From contig NZ_JALPRE010000019.1 of NCBI RefSeq assembly GCF_023195925.1, positions 41,331-105,330 of the forward strand: a DNA stretch of 64,000 nucleotides, given 5' to 3'. The notes under the pieces are model-generated. The model saw only the letters and a list, made by a program, of their open reading frames with translations. It had not been told where the DNA came from and searched no databases. This document shows, piece after piece, positions 47,195-54,276 of this stretch. How positions within the stretch are numbered: the stretch's first letter is position 1; the number at the start of each line of letters is the position of its first letter. A program made the position numbers and the translations under genes. This DNA is from Aquimarina acroporae. Its GTDB lineage: Bacteria; Bacteroidota; Bacteroidia; Flavobacteriales; Flavobacteriaceae.

Positions 47195-48541
47195 ATGCGT
47201 TTTTTCGGTTTTCTCAATCAAAGTATTTTTCCAATTTTACTAGTGAATTTTATAGGTATACTGGGTTATAGCATTGTAATTCCTATTCTTATTTTTATTG
47301 TCATTGATTTAGGAGGAAATGGTTTTATTTATGGTATACTGGGAGCAATGTACCCTTTCTTTCAATTGATAGGAGCTCCTGTATTGGGGAAACTGTCTGA
47401 TCGTGTTGGAAGAAAAAAAGTCTTAATTATCAGTCAAGCGGGAACTTTTGTAGCGTGGTCATTATTTCTATTAGCCTTTATTTTACCCAAAATTAATTTG
47501 TGGGAAGCGACATCGGGGTTTACGGGCAATTACATAATTACATTACCTTTAATTTTAATTTTTGTAGCTAGAATATTTGACGGGTTTACTGGGGGTAATG
47601 TTTCTGTTGCCAATGCTTATTTATCAGATATATCAACAGATAATAATAGAGATAAAAATTTTGGAATGATGGGAGCTTCAACAAGTCTCGGATTTGTTCT
47701 TGGACCAGCTGTAGCAGGAGTATTAGCCTCAACATTTTTGGAGGAAGCACTTCCTATTATTCTAGCAGCACTAATATCGTTAATAGCTATTTTTGTTATT
47801 CTTTTTAGACTTCCAGAAAGTAATCCATGTGTAGTAGATACAGGAAATTTGAGTTTTAGATCCTTTAGACGTTTTTTTCAGGTAGAACATAAAGAATGTC
47901 ATACCGGTCAATCAAATGAAAGTAGTAATGGTTTTCGAGATGTACTCAAAATAGATGGCATTCCTTTATTATATGCTGTTTATTTTCTAACCTTTTTAGC
48001 ATTTAGTCTTTTTTATGCAGGATTACCTATTTATGCATCTACACTTTTAGAGTGGAGCTCAATAGAGTTAGGGATTTTTTTGGCATATTCTAGTGCTATT
48101 ATGATTTTGGTACAGGGCCCGTTGTTATCATATTTGTCAGGAAAAGTTTCTAGCGTGAGTTGCATCATAACAGGTACCGTGTTATTATCATTAAGTTTTT
48201 ATTTACTCTCTTTTTCTAGTATTGTAATCATGTATATCGCAATCACATTTTTATCTCTAGGAAATGGCTTAATGTGGCCAAGTTTTTTGTCGGTATTATC
48301 GAAAACCGGTACACAAAATTTACAAGGAGCAATACAAGGCTATGGAAATAGTATGGGGAGTTTTGCAAGTATTTTTGGCTTGGTTCTGGGAGGTGTTCTA
48401 TTTGAGAGTATTCAGACCAGTATGTTTATTATAGGATCGGTAATATTCTTTCTTATTTTTCTTCTTATGGTTGCAAACCATTTTAAGACCAATACAGTAA
48501 AATCAAAAACCCATCAACAGAGTATAGAATTTACTAAGTAA
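47195..48541 (+). CDS. MFS transporter
   Basis: A 448-residue protein with about 12 membrane helices and motif A between helices 2 and 3 (GKLSDRVGRKKVLI). A charged loop splits the halves (about 210-250). It looks like a TetA/drug-type or TCR-like exporter; the substrate is unknown. Ends 44 bases before the convergent SDR gene. Confidence 0.9.
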   Translation: MRFFGFLNQSIFPILLVNFIGILGYSIVIPILIFIVIDLGGNGFIYGILGAMYPFFQLIGAPVLGKLSDRVGRKKVLIISQAGTFVAWSLFLLAFILPKINLWEATSGFTGNYIITLPLILIFVARIFDGFTGGNVSVANAYLSDISTDNNRDKNFGMMGASTSLGFVLGPAVAGVLASTFLEEALPIILAALISLIAIFVILFRLPESNPCVVDTGNLSFRSFRRFFQVEHKECHTGQSNESSNGFRDVLKIDGIPLLYAVYFLTFLAFSLFYAGLPIYASTLLEWSSIELGIFLAYSSAIMILVQGPLLSYLSGKVSSVSCIITGTVLLSLSFYLLSFSSIVIMYIAITFLSLGNGLMWPSFLSVLSKTGTQNLQGAIQGYGNSMGSFASIFGLVLGGVLFESIQTSMFIIGSVIFFLIFLLMVANHFKTNTVKSKTHQQSIEFTK

Positions 48542-48584
48542 AAACTTCTGTTAATGGGGTTGACTTTTTAAGTTGAATAGGGAT

Positions 48585-49313
48585 TTAAACCTTTGGATTG
48601 GTTGCAAAAACAGTAGCTTCGGTTATAAACCCTCTGTCATCCATTTCTAGGAGACTAGATATGGTATGCGCTATTTCCTGTCCTCTAAGTTTCGTGTTTT
48701 GTTCTGCTTCTGTATATTGTTTTTCTGAAGTGTTAGTATCGACTCTGTTATCTGCAAAACTGGTCATTACTTCACTTGGGTTTACCTGCATTACTCTTAT
48801 GTTATGAGGGCGCAATTCATTTCTCCAACTTTCGGTCATTCCTCTAAGAGCAAATTTGGTAGCAACATATGGTGACGCCGTAGGAGATCCTTTTAAAGAG
48901 GATGTAGAACCAATATTAATTATATTTCCATACTCTTGAGCTACAAAGTGCTTAGCAGATTCTTTGGCACATAAAGCAGCTCCCAGTATATTGGTTTTAA
49001 ATTGGTCGGTAAATTTGTCTGCCTCAATATCAATAAGTTTAGATATATATCCGTAACCAGCATTGTTTACCAATACATTAAGACCATTCATTTTACTTTT
49101 AGCTTCACTTACCATATGGGCAACTTCATTTTCAAGAGTTACATCGGCTTTTATATAATCTATACCAAGTTCTTGAGCGGTTTGTTTTAAGGTGGTCTCA
49201 TTTCTTCCAGAGATAATAACCTGAGCTCCTTTTTCTTTAAGTAATTTGGCGGTAGCCTTACCAATTCCAGAGTTTCCTCCGGTTATAAGTACTTTTGCGT
49301 TTGTAATGTTCAT
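48585..49313 (-). CDS. Short-chain dehydrogenase/reductase
   Basis: A 242-residue NAD(P) enzyme: TGGNSGIGKAT near the start (about residues 11-21), NNAGYGYI, and the catalytic Ser with SPYVATKFALRG (YxxxK). It resembles 3-ketoacyl-ACP reductases, but stand-alone SDRs act on many alcohols, so the substrate stays open. Converges with the MFS gene; 76 bases separate it from the Lrp-type gene. Confidence 0.92.
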   Translation of the reverse strand: MNITNAKVLITGGNSGIGKATAKLLKEKGAQVIISGRNETTLKQTAQELGIDYIKADVTLENEVAHMVSEAKSKMNGLNVLVNNAGYGYISKLIDIEADKFTDQFKTNILGAALCAKESAKHFVAQEYGNIINIGSTSSLKGSPTASPYVATKFALRGMTESWRNELRPHNIRVMQVNPSEVMTSFADNRVDTNTSEKQYTEAEQNTKLRGQEIAHTISSLLEMDDRGFITEATVFATNPKV

Positions 49314-49389
49314 AGTAGTTGCTTCATTTAATTCCTTATCAAAGGTATTATATGAGTTCTAAATGTTTTGTTAAGTGGAATGCTATTTT

Positions 49390-49845
49390 TTATGGGATTG
49401 GCATAAATGAAAAATCTTTAACCTCGGTCATCACAAAGGAGCTCTGAACTTTAGAAATATTTTCTAATGATGCCAGTTTATTGGAAAGAAAATCCTGATA
49501 ACTCTCCATATCTTCAGCATATATTTTTATTAAGTAATCAAACATTCCCGCCACATGATAACATTCTACGACTTCGGAAAACTGTTGAATATCCTTTTCA
49601 AACTTTTTTATAAAGTCCTTTTGGTGTTGATTTAGCGTAATGTTACAAAAAGCCATGAGTTGTAATCCAACTTTTTTTCGATCTAAGATTGCTTTATAAG
49701 ATTTAATATACCCTTCACGTTCTAAACGTTTTACTCGTTCAAAAATAGGGGTAGTGGTTAGGTTTAATCGTTCTGAAATTTCCTTGATCGTTATTTTACC
49801 ATTTTTTTGAAGTAAAAGCAATATAGATTTATCCAAAGAGTCCAT
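49390..49845 (-). CDS. Lrp/AsnC-family regulator
   Basis: A 151-residue regulator: winged HTH at residues 1-60 (LDKSILLLLQKNGKITIKEIS, then TTPIFERVKRLEREGYI) and an AsnC effector/oligomerisation domain (about 65-145). It is divergent from the PLP gene, separated by 134 bases, and most likely controls it in response to an amino acid. Confidence 0.92.
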   Translation of the reverse strand: MDSLDKSILLLLQKNGKITIKEISERLNLTTTPIFERVKRLEREGYIKSYKAILDRKKVGLQLMAFCNITLNQHQKDFIKKFEKDIQQFSEVVECYHVAGMFDYLIKIYAEDMESYQDFLSNKLASLENISKVQSSFVMTEVKDFSFMPIP

Positions 49846-49979
49846 AATATTTTTCTAGTAAAGTCTTTTCTGTTTAACTAAAATAGAAAATAATTCTTCT
49901 CAATAACTCAAATTTTATTTTTTATTCTTAATAAAGTGTAAAAAATGGTTTTTATTTCTTTTTGAATTACTTTTAAACC

Positions 49980-51263
49980 ATGGAAAAACACGACTTTAAC
50001 CCCGAGAGCTTAATGATGACATATGGTTATAAACCTGAGTTATCTGAAGGAGCTATAAAATGCCCAATATTTCAAACATCGACCTTTGTCTTTAAAACAG
50101 CCGAAGAGGGAAAAGCTTTTTTTGAGCTTGCCTATGGTTTACGTGAAAAATCACCAAAAGAAGAATTAGGATTAATATATAGTAGAATTAATAATCCGAA
50201 TCTTGAAATACTGGAGAATAGATTATGTCTTTGGGATAAAGCTGATGATTGTGCTGTTTTTGAAAGTGGAATGTCGGCTATTAGTACAGTTTTATTAGAG
50301 TTTTTAAAACCTGGCGATCTACTGGTGTATAGTAATCCTTTATATGGAGGAACAGATCACTTTATCCAACATTTTTTAGATAAAATAGGAGTTCATACTA
50401 TTGGAGTTATGCCAAACCAAAGTATCAAAGAAGTAACTCAAATGATTGAAGATTCTGGTAAAGCAGATAAGCTAGCCATGATTTATTTGGAAACTCCTGC
50501 AAATCCAACCAATGATATTGTTGATATTGATGGATTTGGTAACATTGCAAAAACCTACAGTACCGAAGATAAAAAGGTATTGGTTGCTGTAGATAATACT
50601 TATATGGGGCCACTATGGCAACACCCACTGCAGTGTGGTGCAGATTTGGTACTATATTCTGCAACAAAATACATAGGAGGACATAGTGATTTAATAGCAG
50701 GAGCAGTTCTTGGAAATGCAGAATTAATGATTCGGGTTAAAACGTTAAGAACATTTCTTGGAAATATGGTAAGTCCGCATACAGCCTGGTTAATGTTAAG
50801 AAGTTTAGAAACTTTAAAAGTGAGAATGGATCAACAAACGCAGAATGCTCAGATAGTTGCTGAATATTTGAAAGATCACCCTAAAGTGAATAAGGTTCAT
50901 TATTTAGGATTACTAAAAGAGGGCACAGAAGCATTTGCGATTTATAAAAAACAATGTTCGGCTCCTGGGGCTATGGTTTCTTTTGATATCGTTGGAGGAG
51001 AAAAAGAAGCTTTTACATTTTTAAATAACCTAAAACTTATGAAACTAGCAGTTAGTCTGGGTAGTACAGAAAGTTTGGCTGAGCATCCTAAAACGATGAC
51101 GCATGCTGGTGTAGATGAGCTTCAGAGAAAAGAAATGAAGATAACAGATCAATTGGTTAGATTGTCGATAGGAGTGGAGAGTGCCAAAGATTTGATTTGG
51201 GATTTAGATCAAGCTCTTGAAAAGGTAGAAGTTCCTGCTCAGGCAATTGTAGAAAAATCCTAA
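49980..51263 (+). CDS. PLP-dependent Cys/Met metabolism enzyme (cystathionine gamma-synthase family)
   Basis: A 427-residue fold-type I PLP enzyme. It has the Cys/Met signature SATKYIGGHSDLIAG with Lys230 as the likely PLP Schiff base, FESGMSAIST, SNPLYGGTDH, and a late SLGSTESLAEHP. The extended N-terminal part and GYKPELSEGAIKCP fit the methionine gamma-lyase or cystathionine gamma-synthase branch; which reaction it performs cannot be told. Divergent Lrp gene suggests amino-acid control. Ends at a perfect terminator. Confidence 0.88.
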   Translation: MEKHDFNPESLMMTYGYKPELSEGAIKCPIFQTSTFVFKTAEEGKAFFELAYGLREKSPKEELGLIYSRINNPNLEILENRLCLWDKADDCAVFESGMSAISTVLLEFLKPGDLLVYSNPLYGGTDHFIQHFLDKIGVHTIGVMPNQSIKEVTQMIEDSGKADKLAMIYLETPANPTNDIVDIDGFGNIAKTYSTEDKKVLVAVDNTYMGPLWQHPLQCGADLVLYSATKYIGGHSDLIAGAVLGNAELMIRVKTLRTFLGNMVSPHTAWLMLRSLETLKVRMDQQTQNAQIVAEYLKDHPKVNKVHYLGLLKEGTEAFAIYKKQCSAPGAMVSFDIVGGEKEAFTFLNNLKLMKLAVSLGSTESLAEHPKTMTHAGVDELQRKEMKITDQLVRLSIGVESAKDLIWDLDQALEKVEVPAQAIVEKS

Positions 51264-51285
51264 AACACGAATTTATGATAGTATT

Positions 51286-51315
51286 AAAAAAGCACGGTAA
51301 TTACCGTGCTTTTTT
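51286..51315 (+). terminator. Terminator after the PLP enzyme gene
   Basis: A perfect 15-bp inverted repeat with arms AAAAAAGCACGGTAA and TTACCGTGCTTTTTT and no extra loop bases. Confidence 0.9.
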
Positions 51316-51364
51316 GATTTACCCAATGTTTATAGGGGTTTTGAAGTTTTTTTACTTAATGCTA

Positions 51365-51377
51365 GGGGAAATTCCCC
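51365..51377 (+). promoter_or_regulatory. GGGGAAATTCCCC palindrome upstream of the tandem peptide genes
   Basis: This 13-base palindrome, followed by CCTCCC and a CGGGG stretch, stands out from the AT-rich surroundings. It lies 30 bases before the TTTG of the next promoter, so it could be a regulator site. The identity of the binding protein is unknown. Confidence 0.45.
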
Positions 51378-51406
51378 CTCCCAAATTTCGGGGTTTTTAC
51401 CCATTG

Positions 51407-51434
51407 TTTGGTGTTGTTTTCAAACATACTTTTG
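51407..51434 (+). promoter_or_regulatory. Promoter of the first tandem peptide gene
   Basis: TTTG at 51407-51410 and TACTTTTG at 51427-51434 (fits TAnnTTTG), 16 bases apart, and 52 bases before the first start. The second gene has a related TACTTTTA at 51621-51628, 46 bases before its start, suggesting that the promoter region was duplicated with the gene. Confidence 0.7.
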
Positions 51435-51486
51435 TATCAGAAATTTAAAGCAACAATCACAATAATTAAAAATACACATAGAAATC

Positions 51487-51573
51487 ATGAATTTATTCGG
51501 CATTAACTTCAACTTTATTCTAGAATTTGTAAAAGAATTACCAAAAGCTTCAAGTCACGCAATACATAGGTAG
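51487..51573 (+). CDS. Tandem 28-residue peptide 1
   Basis: 28 residues: a hydrophobic, Phe-rich N half (MNLFGINFNFILEF), then VKELPKASSHAIHR. The second copy at 51675-51761 matches it at 21 positions. Seven codons change the residue and ten codons differ only at synonymous positions (codons 3, 4, 6, 7, 8, 23, 25, 26, 27, 28). In the last six (SHAIHR) five codons differ but no residue does. That pattern means selection on protein sequence. Could be a signal peptide-like pheromone, a type I toxin, or a small membrane-binding peptide. I recognise no family. Confidence 0.85.
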   Translation: MNLFGINFNFILEFVKELPKASSHAIHR

Positions 51574-51674
51574 TATAAATATACGTGGTATCACGTATTT
51601 CATATAAGGCGAGTAAGCAATACTTTTACATCATCAAAATTTAGATAGTATATAACAACATTACATTGAATATT

Positions 51675-51761
51675 ATGACACTCTTTAAAATCAATTTTAA
51701 GTTTATTCAAGAATTTTTGCAAGAATTACCAAAAGCTTGCAGCCACGCTATTCACAGATAG
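51675..51761 (+). CDS. Tandem 28-residue peptide 2
   Basis: Related to the gene at 51487: MTLFKINFKFIQEF followed by LQELPKACSHAIHR. Compared with copy 1 it has Cys for Ser at position 22 and more Lys at 5 and 9, so it is more basic. It is preceded by its own promoter-like element and followed by a TTGGGGGA repeat pair and a strong terminator. Both genes end in TAG. Confidence 0.85.
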   Translation: MTLFKINFKFIQEFLQELPKACSHAIHR

Positions 51762-51779
51762 GAAATTGTAAAGACTTTG

Positions 51780-51810
51780 TTGGGGGACAAAATTTTGCAA
51801 TTGGGGGAAC
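51780..51810 (+). repeat. Direct repeat TTGGGGGA, 21 bases apart
   Basis: TTGGGGGAC at 51780-51788 and TTGGGGGAAC at 51801-51810 start 21 bases apart, two helical turns. They lie between the second peptide stop and the terminator, which is unusual for an operator; an RNA-level role is equally possible. Confidence 0.6.
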
Positions 51811-51831
51811 TGAAATAGTAAGGAAAATAGG

Positions 51832-51862
51832 AAAACCGCATCTCCATGAGATGCGGTTTTTT
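51832..51862 (+). terminator. Terminator after the tandem peptide genes
   Basis: AAAACCGCATCTC and GAGATGCGGTTTT form a perfect 13-bp stem around CAT, followed by T residues. Confidence 0.92.
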
Positions 51863-51919
51863 GATATATCGTATTTGTGATGGTATGATTTTAGAATAAA
51901 TTTTGCAATTAAAAACTTA

Positions 51920-52345
51920 TTAATTCACTCTTTTTGCTTTAAATGTTTTGAATAGAAAGCTCTTGTATGCACGTATATAACAAAGGTCTTTATTTTCGCT
52001 ATCTATCCAGACTTTAACTGTGTATATCTTTCCACTATCGGCATTATAAATTGTGCCTCCCGATAGAATTCCGTCTTTATAGGTGAGTTTTTCGAGAATA
52101 TCGATACCCAGTAATGGGCGACTTCGTAGTTCTTTGTTGGGGTTTTTGTTATCCAAACCGTTGAAGTTTGATAACGGATTGGTAGCACGTTTGAATATTT
52201 TACCATAAAAAATATCTTGGACACGATAGATTTCTATAACCGAACCTCCTTGGATTTCCCATTTCCCAATATAGGTTTCTGGAGTAATTTCTGATGAAAT
52301 CAGAAGAAAAGGTAATGTAAAAAGAACAATAAATTTTGCGAACAT
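51920..52345 (-). CDS. DUF2147 domain protein
   Basis: A 141-residue secreted protein: signal peptide (about 1-19, ending LISSE), then a lipocalin-like DUF2147 domain with GKWEIQGGSVIEIYR, DNKNPNKELRSRPLLG and the closing beta strands. In other bacteria the family is small exported proteins of unknown role. Ends before the minus-strand fumC terminator and shares the direction of fumC. Confidence 0.9.
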   Translation of the reverse strand: MFAKFIVLFTLPFLLISSEITPETYIGKWEIQGGSVIEIYRVQDIFYGKIFKRATNPLSNFNGLDNKNPNKELRSRPLLGIDILEKLTYKDGILSGGTIYNADSGKIYTVKVWIDSENKDLCYIRAYKSFLFKTFKAKRVN

Positions 52346-52421
52346 AACTTTACAATGATATTAAAATAATCTTTAATAAACCAAAGTAAAAGTATATCGA
52401 AGTGAAATTTACACAATAAAA

Positions 52422-52453
52422 AAAGCCCCGAATCCAATGAATACGGGGCTTTG
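52422..52453 (-). terminator. Terminator after fumC
   Basis: AAAGCCCCG and CGGGGCTTT arms with a 13-base loop and flanking A run, 17 bases beyond the fumC stop on the minus strand. Confidence 0.85.
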
Positions 52454-52469
52454 GTAATAGTTTTAAAAT

Positions 52470-53867
52470 TTATTTTAGCGAGCCAACCATATCTTCTGGT
52501 TTTACCCACTCATTAAATTCTTCTTCGGTAACGTATCCTAAAGCTATAGCTTCTTGCTTTAAAGTGGTTCCGTTTTGATGTGCAGTGTTTGCAATTTCAG
52601 CAGCTTTGTAGTATCCAATTTTGGTATTTAAAGCGGTAACTAACATTAAAGAATTATTCAATAACTCTGTAATTCTAGCTTGATTAGGCTCAATACCTTG
52701 GGCGCAATGTTCATCGAATGATACACATGCATCACCTAATAATTGGGCACTTTGTAAAAGATTAGCAGCCATAACCGGTTTGAAAACATTTAATTCAAAA
52801 TGACCTTGCATACCTCCAACATTAATGGCTACGTCATTACCCAATACCTGAGCACATACCATTGTTAATGCCTCACATTGAGTAGGGTTTACTTTTCCTG
52901 GCATGATTGAGCTTCCTGGTTCATTTGCAGGAATGATTAGCTCACCAATACCACTTCTTGGCCCAGAAGCCAACATTCTAATATCATTTCCTATTTTATT
53001 TAAAGAAACCGCAAGTTGTTTTAAAGCACCATGGGTTTCTACAAAGGCATCGTGTGCAGCTAAAGCTTCAAATTTATTTTCGGCAGTGATAAATGGAAGT
53101 GCAGTAAACTGAGCAATAAATTCTGAAACTCTTTTTGCATAACCTTTTGGTGTATTAAGACCTGTACCTACAGCAGTTCCTCCTAGAGCTAATTCGGCAA
53201 GGTGAGGTAATGTGTTTTCTAAAGCTTTAAGGCCATGATCTAGTTGAGAAACATATCCCGATAATTCTTGACCTATGGTTAAAGGAGTCGCATCCATAAA
53301 ATGCGTACGTCCAATTTTTACCACATCCTTAAACTCTTCAGATTTTTTCTTTAAAGTATCTCTTAGTTTGGTGATTCCAGGAATAGTGATTTCAACAATC
53401 TTTTTATATGCTGCTATATGCATTCCGGTAGGGAAGGTGTCATTTGATGATTGAGATTTATTTACATCATCATTGGGTTGTAATGTTTTATCTCCCTCGC
53501 CAATAGTTTTACCAGCAATTTGATGCGCTCTATTGGCAATGACTTCATTTACATTCATATTACTTTGCGTACCCGATCCGGTTTGCCAAATAACTAAAGG
53601 GAATTGATCATCATGTTTTCCTTCGAGGATTTCATCACATACCTGTGCAATGAGATCTCTTTTCTCTATAGGTAAAGCTCCAAGTTCACAATTGGTATAT
53701 GCAGCGGCTTTCTTTAAATAAGCAAAGCCATATACAATTTCAAGTGGCATAGAGCCTGGAGCTCCAATTTTGAAATTGTTTCGTGATCTTTCGGTTTGTG
53801 CCCCCCATAATTTATCTGAAGGAACTTTTACCTCACCCATTGTATCTTTTTCTATTCTATATTCCAT
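52470..53867 (-). CDS. fumC: Class II fumarate hydratase
   Basis: A 465-residue TCA-cycle enzyme that hydrates fumarate to L-malate. Family motifs: GSGTQSNMNVNEVIANRA, NKSQSSNDTFPT, TGLNTPKG and the active-site loop GSSIMPGKVNPTQCE. Normal length, cytoplasmic. It is a single-gene unit with its own terminator. Confidence 0.98.
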   Translation of the reverse strand: MEYRIEKDTMGEVKVPSDKLWGAQTERSRNNFKIGAPGSMPLEIVYGFAYLKKAAAYTNCELGALPIEKRDLIAQVCDEILEGKHDDQFPLVIWQTGSGTQSNMNVNEVIANRAHQIAGKTIGEGDKTLQPNDDVNKSQSSNDTFPTGMHIAAYKKIVEITIPGITKLRDTLKKKSEEFKDVVKIGRTHFMDATPLTIGQELSGYVSQLDHGLKALENTLPHLAELALGGTAVGTGLNTPKGYAKRVSEFIAQFTALPFITAENKFEALAAHDAFVETHGALKQLAVSLNKIGNDIRMLASGPRSGIGELIIPANEPGSSIMPGKVNPTQCEALTMVCAQVLGNDVAINVGGMQGHFELNVFKPVMAANLLQSAQLLGDACVSFDEHCAQGIEPNQARITELLNNSLMLVTALNTKIGYYKAAEIANTAHQNGTTLKQEAIALGYVTEEEFNEWVKPEDMVGSLK

Positions 53868-54017
53868 AGGTATGATGATTTGTTTTTTTTAAGAGTGCAA
53901 ATTTAATCAATTACCACGCTTTTTTGAATAAAGATTCAGTTTTTTCTGGGCAAATGATGATGATTATAGAAATGAAAATAATTTATGTTTCTATTATGAC
54001 ATCTAAATAAGAGTTAT

Positions 54018-54025
54018 TATCTTTG
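54018..54025 (+). promoter_or_regulatory. -7 element of the 54053 gene
   Basis: TATCTTTG is a perfect TAnnTTTG match 27 bases before the small membrane-protein start. A clean -33 element is not visible. Confidence 0.55.
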
Positions 54026-54052
54026 GCGAAAATAGAAAATTAGAATATTGTT

Positions 54053-54223
54053 ATGTTTGAATTTGATCAGTATCTTGGCTTTTTAGCATTCTTAACTATC
54101 CTAACGATTGGATTTTGGTTAATGATCTTTTTGTTAACCTTCGTAATTCCTTACTGGATTATTGGTGCAAATATTGAAAACTTTAAGTTAAGAAGAGAAG
54201 CAAAGCGCAAAGCTAATCAATAA
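54053..54223 (+). CDS. 56-residue membrane protein
   Basis: MFEFDQYLGF, then a strongly hydrophobic stretch through position 37 (one long or two short membrane helices), then a basic tail (KLRREAKRKANQ). It has a -7 match upstream and a terminator 25 bases downstream, which supports a real gene. Function unknown; short basic-tailed membrane proteins often regulate membrane enzymes. Confidence 0.75.
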   Translation: MFEFDQYLGFLAFLTILTIGFWLMIFLLTFVIPYWIIGANIENFKLRREAKRKANQ

Positions 54224-54247
54224 GCATATACAATTAACGTATATAAA

Positions 54248-54273
54248 AAAGGGAACCATAATGGTTCCCTTTT
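54248..54273. terminator. Shared terminator of the 54053 gene and the outer-membrane gene
   Basis: AAAGGGAACCAT and ATGGTTCCCTTTT arms with very short loop, between convergent genes. Confidence 0.85.
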
Positions 54274-54276
54274 CTT

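Noticed and set aside
51780..51810. LytTR-type binding site
   Set aside because: The 21-base repeat spacing is suggestive, but the position after the gene and the absence of a nearby LytTR gene leave this unsupported.
51571..51818. Possible stop-codon read-through (TAG) extending the tandem peptides
   Set aside because: Both TAG stops are followed by in-frame open codons (25 and 18), but the extensions share no sequence, unlike the peptides, so I treat the TAGs as true stops.
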